Origin: Sabellastarte sp. h YS-2021
Taxonomy: Eukaryota; Annelida; Polychaeta; Sabellida; Sabellidae
Direction: 5' to 3'
DNA: 64,000 nt
Assembly: GCA_964017235.1 (NCBI GenBank)
Contig: OZ024928.1
Span: forward strand, 151,056,881 to 151,120,880
Numbering within the stretch: position 1 is the stretch's first letter; the number at the start of each line of letters is the position of its first letter. The translations under genes and the position numbers were made by a program. Below the pieces are notes generated by a model, which saw only the letters and a list, made by a program, of their open reading frames with translations, was not told the origin of the DNA and made no database searches. Positions 10,920 through 21,198 of the stretch are shown piece by piece.

Positions 10920-12830
10920 AAGGAAGATCCCTATTTTAAGGTGACCTTAAACTCCCAGTAAAAAAGAACTTATGGCCACCTTAAGGTCAGAAATTGCACT
11001 TTTGGCCACTTAGAGCCCTGTAGGTCACAAACTATGATGCTCAGCTGGCTGAAATTTTACCTGACAACACATTAATATGTTCTTAGTACATGTGCCGAAA
11101 ATCATGACTTTAAGTTGAGGAGAAAATTGTGTTTGAGGCCCATAAATACCCCCACTTAGGGATTTTTTGCTATACTTTACACATATTTTGCCCTATAATT
11201 TGGAAGTGATAATTCTGATGAGTCTCAAACTGCGCTAGGTATAACTTTGATATGTAATCCTTGTCTGTAGAAAATTTTAGGGCTGTAGGTTTACCCAAAG
11301 GGGTCGACTTAAGGTCTCAAAAGTGCCCACAGAGACCCAATTTATGCACTTTTTGCCACTTTCAAGCACTGTAGCTTTCAAACTATGTCTCTCATCTAAG
11401 TTAAATATCATCTGGGAATATATCTATGTGTTTTCTTATATGTGCCCCAACATTTAGGCCTTTAATAGACAGTTAACCTGTGTATCAGGACCATAAACAC
11501 CCACCCGAGTGACCCTTATAAGACATTTTTCACATCTTTTTCCCTGTAACTTGGAAATGGTAAGTCTGAGAAGTTTCAAACTGTATTAGATATATATTCT
11601 GTGTGTAATCTTAGTATGTAACAGATTTTAAGTCTGAAGCTTTAATTTTGAAGGTCAAATTGAGGTCTCTAAAAGGCTCCCAAAGACCCAATATTTGGAC
11701 TTTTTGCTACTTTTAAGCCCTGGGACTGTCAAACTATGTGACTGATAGAGCTCAAATCCTATCTGAGAAGATATTAGTATGTTATTTTTATATGTGCCAA
11801 AAATTAAGGCTTTAAGAAGACATTTAACCTGTGTATGAGGACCATAAATCCCCACCCGAGTGACCATTTTTAGACATTTTTCACATATTTTTCCCTGTAA
11901 CTTGGAAATGGTAAGTCTAAGAAGTTTCAAACTGTATTAGATGCATATTCTATGTGTAATCTTAGTATGTGACAAATTTTAAGTCTGAAGCTTTAATTTG
12001 AAGGCCACATTTAGGTCTCTAGAAGGCCCCATAAAGACCCAGTATTTGGACTTTTTGCCAATTTTAAGGCCTGTGACTGTTAAACTATGTGACTGATAGA
12101 GCTGAAATCTCATCTGGGAATACATTATTATGTTCTTTTTACATGTGCCAAAAATCAAGGCTTCAAGTAGACATTTAACCTGTGTATGAGGACCTTTAAC
12201 ACCCACCTGAGTGACCCTTTTAAGACATTTTTCACATATTTTGCTCTGTAACTTGGAAATGGTAAGTCTGAGAAGTTTCAAACTTTATTAGATACATATT
12301 CTATGTGTAATCTTAGTATGTAACAAATTTTAAGTCTGAAGCTTTAATTTGAAAGCCACATCGAGATCTCTAAAAGGCCCACAATGACCCAATATTTGGA
12401 CTTTTTACCACCTTTAAGCCCTGTAACTGTTAAACTATGTGATTGATGGAGCTGAAATCCCATCTGGGAATGCATTATTATGTCCTTTTTACATATGCCG
12501 AAAATCAAGGTTTTTAGTAGACATTTAACCTGTGTATGAGGGCCATAGACACTCGCCCAAGTGCCTTTTTTGACATTTTTTCCATATTTTGCCCTGTTAT
12601 TTGGAAATGCTTAGTGTGACAAGTCTTAAACTGTATTATATATGATTTTTGTTTGTTATGTATGTCCCCCCAAAAAGTTTCAGATCTGTAGTTTAATTGC
12701 TAAGGTCTCTTTAACAATTGTAAAATGCTCACAGAAACCCAATTTATGGATATTATGCCACTTTAAAGCCCAGTAACTGTCAAACTATGTGGGTTATAGA
12801 GCTGAAATCTTTGAATTTTTAAAAGGAAAT
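10920..12830 (+). repeat. Family E, ~350-bp tandem repeat, about 5.5 copies
   Basis: The anchor GGTCTC(T/A) falls at 11313, 11664, 12014 and 12364, giving a period of 350-351 bp. Each unit carries GACCCAATATTTGGAC, CTGTNAAACTATGTG, GACATTTAACCTGTGTAT, CACCCACC and TAACTTGGAAATGG. Outer copies are more diverged. It has no coding role; antisense open frames at 11655 and 11979 are the same repeat frame seen twice. Confidence 0.85.
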
Positions 12831-14879
12831 GCCTGTCTATTTAAATTTTGAATATTAATAATGTTATGGCTATCTTAGTCTTTTAAGAACTTATTTTTGT
12901 GTGTTATACCTCTGCTTGCTGAGTTTTTCACTTTTTAAAATGAAACTGGTGAAACATATTGAAGTAGACAAAATGGACACTTTAAGTGAGCTTTAAGTCC
13001 CAATATTAATGAAATTATATCCTTATGTAGTAAAACTAGGGGATTTTTAACCCTCAACTAGCCCAGTTTTATTCAACTTGCCTCAGTTAATTTTGGCACA
13101 GCTCCTACAGTTATGAACTCATTTCAGTTGATAATCACATACTTAAAATTCTCAATTCTTTTTGTATTTGAGTACCCCTTTTATATAGATTGTTTGTTTA
13201 CCATTTATGCTCAACCCACATCCCCCCACCCGGATTCCCCCCACCCACCTCTGGGACCTCCAGCTATATTGAGTGACACTAAATAAACAAAGGTATTTAA
13301 TGATATCAGATGAGAAACAAAGAACTCAATGGGGTTGCAGATCTTGTGTAATAGTGAGAGAGGTGTGGAGAAGGGGAGAGGGGTGGGGGTGGGAGGTGGT
13401 GGGCTTCATTACATATAACACAAAGGGGAGTCAGAACTGAGATTGTGTCACATATTTAGGTTGCATATATATGGACCACATATATAGGTATAGAGGAAAT
13501 GAATAACTGAAAACAATTTGCAAATTCTAAAAATAATATAATAAAATAATAATATAAATAATTTTTTTTTAAATAATATTTTATTTGTGAACAAATATAG
13601 AAACAGATATGCGCTTTTGGGATTATGAATTTTAGAATGGACATTGAATCATCAATCATTTAAATACTTTGAAGGAAGATTGAAAAATATGATGAGTTGA
13701 GTTAAAAATAATATTTTATTTGTCAACAAATATAGAAACAGATATGCTCTTTTGGGATTATTATTTTAGAATGGACATTCAATCATCAATCATTTAAATA
13801 CTTTGAAAATAGGTTTAGAGTTATCATTGCAGGAAGATTGAAAATATAATTTGAGTTATGTATTCGGCGTCTGGGGATACACCATCTTCCTTGGGGAGAT
13901 ATAAACAGAGCAGATTGATGTGCTGAAGTTCATATAATAATGGGTAATTATGTTTTAAAAAATTCCCGATCAAAACCTGTGGCGTGAGTGATGACCTGTC
14001 TGGGGATATGTTGGCGCCGAGTTGGCCCAATCTAGTTTATTATGTGACTCCAAATTTCTGCCTCTGACATTATTATTGGCCTCGTTTCAATCGCCTTGAT
14101 TCTTAATTATTTGCCAAGATTATCGCAGTAGTTTCCCCAGTGTTTGATTTTGACATCTGTCTTATTGCCCCCCCTACTGCAAATATGGAAAGGGAAGTTG
14201 TAAATTGTATTTTTTGGTCTCTTTATAAACTTCAAACTGACTCATAACTTTCAAGTTCCTTGCGTGGTGCCAGTTGGTTAGGTTTTGGGCAGCAAATGGA
14301 AACTCATTTTCCTAATATCCTCTTTGTGCGCTTTCATTTATATCTGCGGGTTAGGGTTCCACCTGTTGGCTATTTTATTATGGGTTATTTTGAATTTGTA
14401 TACAACACCACAGAATAAACCTTTTTTAAAGATTTTATTTTTTACAGTAATGTGCACTGAATAAGTGAAATATACACAAGTCAGTGCTAATTTGGTGGAC
14501 CATAATTCTCTGAATGTGCTTGTATATCTTGTATTAAAAGAAGTATGTAGTGTAAAGCTTAATCTCAAGGTCATGTAAACATGTTTTCATGGGCCTTTGT
14601 TAGACTGTCTGTTAAATTATAAGAAAGGTCACAATATCTGTTGACAGTGAATAATGAAATGCTGTAACTTTAAAATATTCAAAAAAATTATTTAAGTAGA
14701 AAATTGAAACAGAAAGGAAGTTTGTAATCTCAACTACAGATACACAAGTATCAGTGGTGCTGATGAATACCAGCAAAGTGTAAATTCCCAACTACTGTTA
14801 ATTTTTAGCTCATGAGCTTGGACAGTAAAACTTAATCCACGGTAATCATCTTTATACATTTGTTTTTCATCACGTCAAG
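12831..14879. other. Gene 1 intron, unique sequence with a local duplication
   Basis: AT-rich intron. A ~105-bp segment (from 13571) is tandemly duplicated at 13706 with a 135-bp offset. G-rich purine sequence lies at 13370-13400. The stretch 14080-14170 may be a decayed dispersed repeat. No exon is found that fits gene 1. Confidence 0.5.
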
Positions 14880-15308
14880 AATAAACACCAGAAAAACAAG
14901 ACCAAGAAGGGACGCAAGAAAACCATTGCAAGTGATAACAGCTCTGCTGATGTGACATCAGGCTCCAACACGACAGAATATTCCACTGAGGACAGTGATA
15001 GTGCTTTTGCAGAAACTCCAAAATGCTCAGCAAGCACATTCCAAAAACGAAAGAAGAAAGGCAAGTTCCAGAGAGTACAAAGATCTCAGAGCAGCAGTAG
15101 TGATCTTGAAAATGAAGTCAGTGATACCTCGGAGTCGGTTCATGAAAAAGGTTTTTCAGATGAAGACTCTGAGATGGGAGAACTAAGTAGATCTATCCTT
15201 GAAAAGGTGAATGAAAGGTCAAGGACAATGTCAGAACGTAAGCGTCAACAAGTGGATAAATTTAAAGAGTTAAAAAGAGTCAGGAAGCGAAGGCAGAGGA
15301 AACAATAA
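14880..15308 (+). CDS. Gene 1, terminal exon
   Basis: Terminal coding exon of 143 codons including the TAA stop at 15306. The acceptor is weak (CATCACGTCAAG); an alternative AG at 14891 keeps the same phase. The exon encodes NKHQKNKTKKGRKK, a Ser/Thr/Asp/Glu-rich middle (SSSSDLENE, DEDSEMGELS) and a highly basic C-terminus (RKRQQVDKFKELKRVRKRRQRKQ in overlapping parts) that is likely helical. All five visible exons are phase-consistent and sum to 372 codons. AATAAA overlaps the stop codon. The function is unknown; a chromatin or DNA-repair factor is only a guess from composition. Confidence 0.75.
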   Translation, partial: NKHQKNKTKKGRKKTIASDNSSADVTSGSNTTEYSTEDSDSAFAETPKCSASTFQKRKKKGKFQRVQRSQSSSSDLENEVSDTSESVHEKGFSDEDSEMGELSRSILEKVNERSRTMSERKRQQVDKFKELKRVRKRRQRKQ

Positions 15309-15845
15309 ATGAGGAGTTGGTACAGTGTGTGCCAAGGTCAAAATTCACTGCATTCTTTCTTAAAATTGAGAATCACAATATTTAATTATTTCCATTTCCT
15401 GTAGCCTTGTTCTAAGAAAAGTGAGGAAAATTACAGAGTAAGAATTTGCCAATTTTAAAGAATTTTAATCTTACTAATAGTAGTAATGACAATTTTGGCA
15501 CACTTGATGCATACGAGATAGGCAATAGTGAGATTCATTACAGACTGGTTTCTTGCCAGAGTTCTGCTAGGTATAACTTTCATGTAAATTTGACAGTATT
15601 GTCAAAATCAGTTCCAAGAACTTGTTCCAATTAGACTCATTTAAAAATACATGGCCATCTCTTGCAATGTTGAAATCTAATAATTACTGTGGGCAGTTTT
15701 ACTTAATATTTGATTATATTTAGAAATTTTGTATCCTGATATTGTTACTTATTATCCAAGGCAACATTTTATAAATGTTAACATGCAAACTGGTTCCACC
15801 AAGGACTAAGTATAGCTTCTTCTAGTGAAGTTTATTAAGTTCGAG
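15309..15845. other. Gene 1 3' flank / UTR
   Basis: AT-rich sequence after the stop. No definite poly(A) site can be assigned. Confidence 0.4.
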
Positions 15846-15850
15846 TTAAT

Positions 15851-16074
15851 ACCCTGTCACACTACAGGTGGTATTACCTATGTTTACAGGTGTTTTGTTA
15901 AATGCCCAGTTCCTGCAATTGCTGATACTCTTCTGTCTGTAAACCAGAGAACCCCTGCTTCACCTGTCAGTAGACACAAAATTTTTGGAATGATCCAAGT
16001 TTCCGCCTCCATGATTTTCTTTTTTTTTGGATGCCTATAAACATAGGTAATACCAACTCTAGTGTGACTGGGGT
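15851..16074. mobile_element. TIR MITE, ~224 bp
   Basis: Terminal inverted repeats of about 40 bp with a few mismatches. The left end reads CCTGTCACACTACAGGTGG..TTACCTATGTTTA. The right end is its complement, ending AGTGTGACTGGGG. The interior lacks coding capacity. The superfamily is not assigned because no clear target duplication is visible. Confidence 0.75.
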
Positions 16075-16214
16075 CCGAATAAATAGAACCAATTGGAATG
16101 TGATATTCATATATTTGTACAGTGTTTGTAAGAATTAAGTTATAAAAAGAGAATGTTTGCTTTATCTTCATATTTCAGCATGTTACATATGTGTAAATCA
16201 TCTCACCTACATTT

Positions 16215-16520
16215 TTAGCCCACAGCCTTTAAAGACTGTGTGGGTATTGCTTTCTTGGTGTCTGGCTTGAAAAATCTTGTTTGGGCTACCCCCTCAATAG
16301 TGACCTTGACTTTTAAACTTTGGACCGGGCTAGATCTTGGGAGACTTTCAGGGTGTAGGAAGTTGATTCTTGGTAGGGATAGTCGGGAGATGCAAGTGTG
16401 CAAGGTCTTGGTGTGATGCTGATTTTACCTTGCCGGTGACCTTGACCTTTAAAATCTTGTGTGTGTAGGGTCATGTGTAGCGCGATACTTGGTAGGGACA
16501 TTGCTTTGGAGTGTAGGTGT
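16215..16520 (-). repeat. Decayed pearl-like element, right end plus ~2 monomers
   Basis: Degenerate right-end hairpin (CACAGCCTTTAAAGACTGTG at 16220) followed by TGGGTATTGCTTTC and about two diverged family B monomers with CCTTGAC motifs and GTAGGAAGTTGAT. Confidence 0.65.
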
Positions 16521-17500
16521 TCATGATTTTTCTATGTATTTGCAATGATTTTTTTAGCCCCATTTGATGTTATATTCTAGTGCTTATGTATTCCTGTATA
16601 ATGTATTTTGTAAAAATAAGTACAAACACTAGGTTGATAATTTACCTAAAATTAATTTTGATCAGATCATAAGTGTTGCTTTGATTTACTTGGTGTGTGT
16701 AGATATTGATGCATTTAAACAAGAAAAACTTGAAAGTGTAAATTTTAGAATAGTAAATTTATCAGTTATGTTGAAAAAAAATTGACAGATCCATGAAAGT
16801 GTATTTTAATTACTAATTATATTCATGTTTTGTTTGGAAAAATAAATTGGCAATATACATTTATTAGCTTTTTTCCCCAAAAAAGGTGAAAGCAGGATAG
16901 ACTTCATGTTGGACGGTTACGTTATAATTACTATAATACAACATTTCTCAGAAAGATTAGAACTACATTTAACACAATAAATTTTATCTCTCTGTGTCGA
17001 ATATTTTTCTTTTTTGTACAAAATGAATTAAGATTATTACCCAACTGCCCCCTATTACGTATAATTCTGTTAAGAAGAAGTTTGTTACAAGATGAAGTAA
17101 ACATGAGGTCTTTTGAGGGTCTTTTCCCATTGAAATTTACTGATACCGAAATTCTACTGAACAATAAAGCACTTGCAACCTTTACCTGTTAAACCATTCT
17201 TATGAGGATTGCAGATTTGGCTATATACTCATATCTGCAACTGTGTAGAAACAAAGATGATGTGGTTATAACTGATGCAAAGAAAATAGTGTACAAAGCA
17301 GCTATACCAACTACAGAAACCTTGCTCATTTGCAAAATATCCTAAAGAAGCCAGCCTCAACAGGTAAGAACCCAAGCCTGCAGGTACAACTAAATGAGCA
17401 ACACCATTGAGATTTTGGAAAATCTTAGGAACAACTTCAGTTATAAAAAACATACAGAACCCACAAGATGTTGTCAGATGTAACATTCACAGGCTATGAT
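16521..17500. other. Spacer with short exon-like ORF
   Basis: AT-rich spacer. The only notable item is a 47-codon + frame from ATG 17202 to TAA 17343-17345, starting MRIADLAIYSYLQLCRNKDD. It looks protein-like but has no recognisable domain and no supported splice partners. Confidence 0.3.
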
Positions 17501-17519
17501 TTCTGACAAGTCGTTTTCA

Positions 17520-17885
17520 TATTTTGAAGTCCTAGGACCAATTATAAGGGAGATATAAGGCCTTTTTAGCTGATGACCCTACATGACCTTGAAGCAGGGG
17601 TCAAAGGTCAAGTCTGACACTTGCAAAAGATTAACAGGCCATGATTTCATGAAGTTGTTTTGACATTTGGAAGCCCTAGAAACCCTAATAAGAGAGATAT
17701 GTGCTTTTTAGCATGATGACCCCACTTGATGGAGGGGTCCGAGGTAAAATCAGACACTTGCAAAAAAATTCGCAAACCATGATTACCTATTAGTATTTTT
17801 CTCATTCTGAACCTCTAAGACCAATGATACGGAAGATATTAGGCCTTTTTGATATGATATCCCCCCCCCATTTGACATTAAAGAT
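17520..17885 (+). repeat. Family C diverged monomers
   Basis: About three diverged monomers with ACCTTGA..GGGGTCAAAGGTCAA, ACACTTGCAAAA and ACCATGATTTCATGAAGTT, followed by a CGGCCATGTTGG block like that which ends the arrays at 26760 and 46330. Confidence 0.6.
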
Positions 17886-18169
17886 GTGATCAGCTATGGC
17901 GGCCATGTTGGTTTTTAAAATGAGGACAACATTTTTTTTAACAGATATGTTTTCACGGCCATTCTCTACAAAGTTGGTGAAAATATCTTCATATACAAGT
18001 AAATGAGATGCAATAGTTGATGTGAAAATGTGACAAACATATGCACGCATACATGGAGGGCATTTCATAATCTCCCAACCCTGGCCTTTGGCTGGCGTGG
18101 GATAAAAATACAACTGTAGTAAAATCAGTTTAATAGCACCCCTTTTTCAATTAAGTTTAAGACAGAAAA

Positions 18170-18450
18170 GTGTTGTCATGGCAACAGCTGTTGCCAAATA
18201 CCATCCAAAAGCCAATTGGCTTTAGACCCTCTTGTGGTAAACATATCGTGAAAATTCTGTGAAATTCTGTGCATAGGTTTAGGCTGTGAAACACCCACAA
18301 ACTTAAGACCCAAAAATATTAAAAGTGTTGCCACATACCCCCAAACCTAATCAGTCTAGATCCTCTTGGGTTAAAAATATCCTGAAAATTTGATGAAAAT
18401 CTGTGCATGGGGCTTCGGCTATGGAACACCTGCAAGCTTTTTGCCTGCCA
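18170..18450 (-). repeat. Family A, about two monomers
   Basis: GTTGTCATGGCAAC near 18174 followed by CTTTAGACCCTCTTG and GAAAATTCTGTG blocks, then a second diverged unit. It has the same orientation as the copy at 1-310. Confidence 0.7.
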
Positions 18451-18695
18451 CTGCTTATGAAGAAAACAACCCACTGCTTTACTAATTTTTAATACTAAAC
18501 TTATAAAATACCATGTGGAGTAATTTTATTAAATATCTATAAATATAAGGAAAACTAAAACTGATAAACAAATATCCAACATAGAAAATAAATACTACTA
18601 GTTCATACAGCCACTACTTAAAAGAAGAAAATCTTACATGTATAAAAAAAACTAATACATTATTATTATAGAAGACTTTTATTGCGTTAATACAA

Positions 18696-18877
18696 CTTAC
18701 CTAGTGGACAGATGCATTTGTCCGGCGCTCTGCCGGTCACGCCAAACGTTAGAAAAAAACGTCCTGAGCTGGGCTCTGGCCGGGACCGGTAGTGTCCTGT
18801 TCACTCGCCAGGTGGCTGTACAGCCTACCTGCCGGTATACTGCGCATGCGTGCGCATGCGCTCTTCTTCTTTTTGTT
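18696..18877 (+). repeat. DIRS left inverted terminal repeat
   Basis: 182 bp that match the reverse complement of 25018-25199 with one mismatch seen (CTTCTTC versus CTTCCTC). It contains the NRF1-like palindromes and is the expected promoter region for the element transcript. The outermost 19 bp (18677-18695) differ from the right end, as in canonical DIRS ends. Confidence 0.92.
18841..18862 (+). promoter_or_regulatory. Paired NRF1-like palindromes in DIRS ITR
   Basis: Two adjacent TGCGCATGCG units (18841 and 18851) lie ~130 bp before the gag ATG. The second forms TGCGCATGCGC, the NRF1 core (known motif). They are also present in the right ITR. A role as promoter element is inferred. Confidence 0.5.
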
Positions 18878-18990
18878 TGGCGCGTGAGGATTCAAACGCT
18901 TGAAGTTTAAGAGAAACTATTTTAATTTTTTTATGTGTTTTACAAGTGAATTCTTGGTAAATTTGTAGTGAGTTATTGTCTTCATATGTC

Positions 18991-21198
18991 ATGGCATCCC
19001 CTGGAGATAAAAAAGGACAGAGGCGAGGCGTATGCGGTCATATTATGGCCTCTTTTGATTTGCACAAACGCTGTGCCAGATGCCGTGACAAGGGCATTGG
19101 GGATGATGACTGTGTTGCTAAGAAATCGTGTGTTATTTGTGATGGTTTCACGGATTCCCAGAAGGATATGCTAGCCACCCCTACATACAAGATACGCAAG
19201 GACAAAAAGGCGGGGGTTTTAGTGTCTCCGGATCAGGTAACAGTTATTGCGTCTGTTGAAGATACAGAGCCTGTTTTTCAACCATCTCCTTCTGCCTCTC
19301 ATCCCCCTGCGCATGCGCAGCCGGAGTCGTCAAGTTCTAGTTCTACTTTTGTGACCTCTGATCAATTCCAAAAGATGTCAGATCAATGGGCTGAACAATT
19401 CGCCCGTTTTGAGGCCTTACTCTCCAGGGGCAACGTTTTCTCTACCCCAAAATCTACTGTTCAGCATGTGCCTTCCCATGCTGCCATTTCAGACACTCCT
19501 TTTATTCCCCCTTCTGCCCGGCTCACCGGTCCGGTGGAGTTCCCGGCAGAAGGCGAGGGTGACAAACAACAGGCTAGTAAGAGTGTAGAAAGGGATGTTA
19601 AAGAACAAAAGAAGTCACGCAAATCCCGCAAGGACCATAAGGACGATAAACATTCAAAAAAGAGACAAGTTTCTCCCTCTCCTGATGTGGGCCCTCCTCA
19701 GGTTAAATCTGCACCGGTTCCAGCTAAGCCACCGGCTCAAACTCAAGTCTCCTCCGGTCCGGAGGTTGTGCAGAAGTTGACGTCTAAGCCTGCTCCACTT
19801 TCCTCTGTTGGTTCCGACCCGGAGCAGTCAGGTCTCTTTCTTCCCGGTGCAACCGGTCAAGGTTTTGCTCAACCCGGTTCATCCGGTCAAGTTCCTCCAG
19901 TAGATCACACTACGTCATCTCTCTTTGGTGATTCCTCTGTTTCAGATGCTTACCGGGCTCCACCGGAGCCGGATAATTTGGACATTGACCCTCCTCCTTC
20001 TGAAGCCAGTTTATCCGACGACCAGATTTCTGATGAGGGTGAGATATCTTCTGATACCTTGGACCGGCCTGAACAAACGGAGGATATGAATTACAGAGAG
20101 ACAGTTAGGTCCATCCGTTCCTTTATGGGATGGAATCATATCCCCACTTTTGAAAGCGACCTCAGTGAGCCTGATAAGAGTAATAACCCCTGGAAGGGGA
20201 AGCTGCCAAAGAGGCCTGCCCGCATCTCTGTAGCCATGCCACCGGACGACTGGCTTTGTCAGAAGTTAGAGAAGTTGAACACAGTGGTGGCGGAGGGGTA
20301 CCCTTCACGTTCCCAGGACTCGGCTGGACTAAAAAAGGATCAATTTGTCAAGGTACCGAAGTCGCAAAATAGATGGTACCAGATGCATATGATTAGACCA
20401 GAGGGGCCGCATAGGCCTGGAAAGACTTTATTTAGCTGGCACAACTCAGAGGCGAAGGTGAACTCTCAATTCCCTCGCATTGTCAAAGCTTCTGCTTACC
20501 CTGCCACCGGACCCCCTTCGCGCCCCATTTCACAGGAATATTTGCGTCGGTGGGAGAAGTGTGCCCGGGAGAATTCTTACATTGTGAATCATGCGGCAGG
20601 GTTTAACCGTTGCACCAGTGAGTTACAGGAACGCATGACCGGTCATGTCAACATGCTTCATGCTAGGCTTAACAAGGGCAAAGCCCCCAAGGAGGTATCC
20701 GCTGCTCTCTCAGACTTGAAGGACCTCTCTGCTTTTCACCAGAATGTTTCTGTGGCCATGGGCACTGCGCTCCAGCACCTAGCGGACAGTCTTTTTGTGC
20801 ACATGTCCAACTTGATTTTGCTGCGTAGGGATTCCTACCTTGATCACGTCAAAAACGGCATTAAACCTGATACCTATAACCAGTTGAGAAATGCTCCGTT
20901 ATTCGGACATGGACTTTTCCCTGATGCAGTTATCCGCACAGCGGAACAAGATATTGCCAGTCATCACTCCTCCGGTTCTGTTCCCAGACCCGGTCCGGGT
21001 GCTGCCCAACAGACCGGATGGAGATCTTCTCATAGATACCGTCCCTATGATAACAGAGACAGTAGGAATACCGGTACCGGAGATCAGGACCGTCAGGCTT
21101 GGAGGCAGTTTAGCCGGAATAGAGGTCGGGGTCATGGCAGAGGACGTGGTTCCAATCCCCGTTTCTCTAAATCGAGAGGTTACAAGCAATTTAAATGA
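18991..21198 (+). CDS. DIRS ORF1, Gag-like protein
   Basis: 735 codons from the ATG at 18991 (ATGG context; five upstream codons lack an ATG). The N-terminal region has a Cys/His cluster (HKRCARCRDK then CVICDGF) that may bind zinc. The middle is Pro/Ser-rich with a Lys-rich patch (KEQKKSRKSRKDHKDDKHSKK in overlapping parts). Around residues 365-450 lies a conserved segment (YRETVRSIRSFMGW, DDWLCQKLEKLN) that is shared with the decayed copies at 39790 and 59800. The C-terminus is Arg/Gly-rich (NRGRGHGRGRG), typical of nucleic-acid binding. It probably packages the element RNA. The gag stop is followed by TGACAATTA, conserved in all three DIRS copies. Confidence 0.88.
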   Translation: MASPGDKKGQRRGVCGHIMASFDLHKRCARCRDKGIGDDDCVAKKSCVICDGFTDSQKDMLATPTYKIRKDKKAGVLVSPDQVTVIASVEDTEPVFQPSPSASHPPAHAQPESSSSSSTFVTSDQFQKMSDQWAEQFARFEALLSRGNVFSTPKSTVQHVPSHAAISDTPFIPPSARLTGPVEFPAEGEGDKQQASKSVERDVKEQKKSRKSRKDHKDDKHSKKRQVSPSPDVGPPQVKSAPVPAKPPAQTQVSSGPEVVQKLTSKPAPLSSVGSDPEQSGLFLPGATGQGFAQPGSSGQVPPVDHTTSSLFGDSSVSDAYRAPPEPDNLDIDPPPSEASLSDDQISDEGEISSDTLDRPEQTEDMNYRETVRSIRSFMGWNHIPTFESDLSEPDKSNNPWKGKLPKRPARISVAMPPDDWLCQKLEKLNTVVAEGYPSRSQDSAGLKKDQFVKVPKSQNRWYQMHMIRPEGPHRPGKTLFSWHNSEAKVNSQFPRIVKASAYPATGPPSRPISQEYLRRWEKCARENSYIVNHAAGFNRCTSELQERMTGHVNMLHARLNKGKAPKEVSAALSDLKDLSAFHQNVSVAMGTALQHLADSLFVHMSNLILLRRDSYLDHVKNGIKPDTYNQLRNAPLFGHGLFPDAVIRTAEQDIASHHSSGSVPRPGPGAAQQTGWRSSHRYRPYDNRDSRNTGTGDQDRQAWRQFSRNRGRGHGRGRGSNPRFSKSRGYKQFK

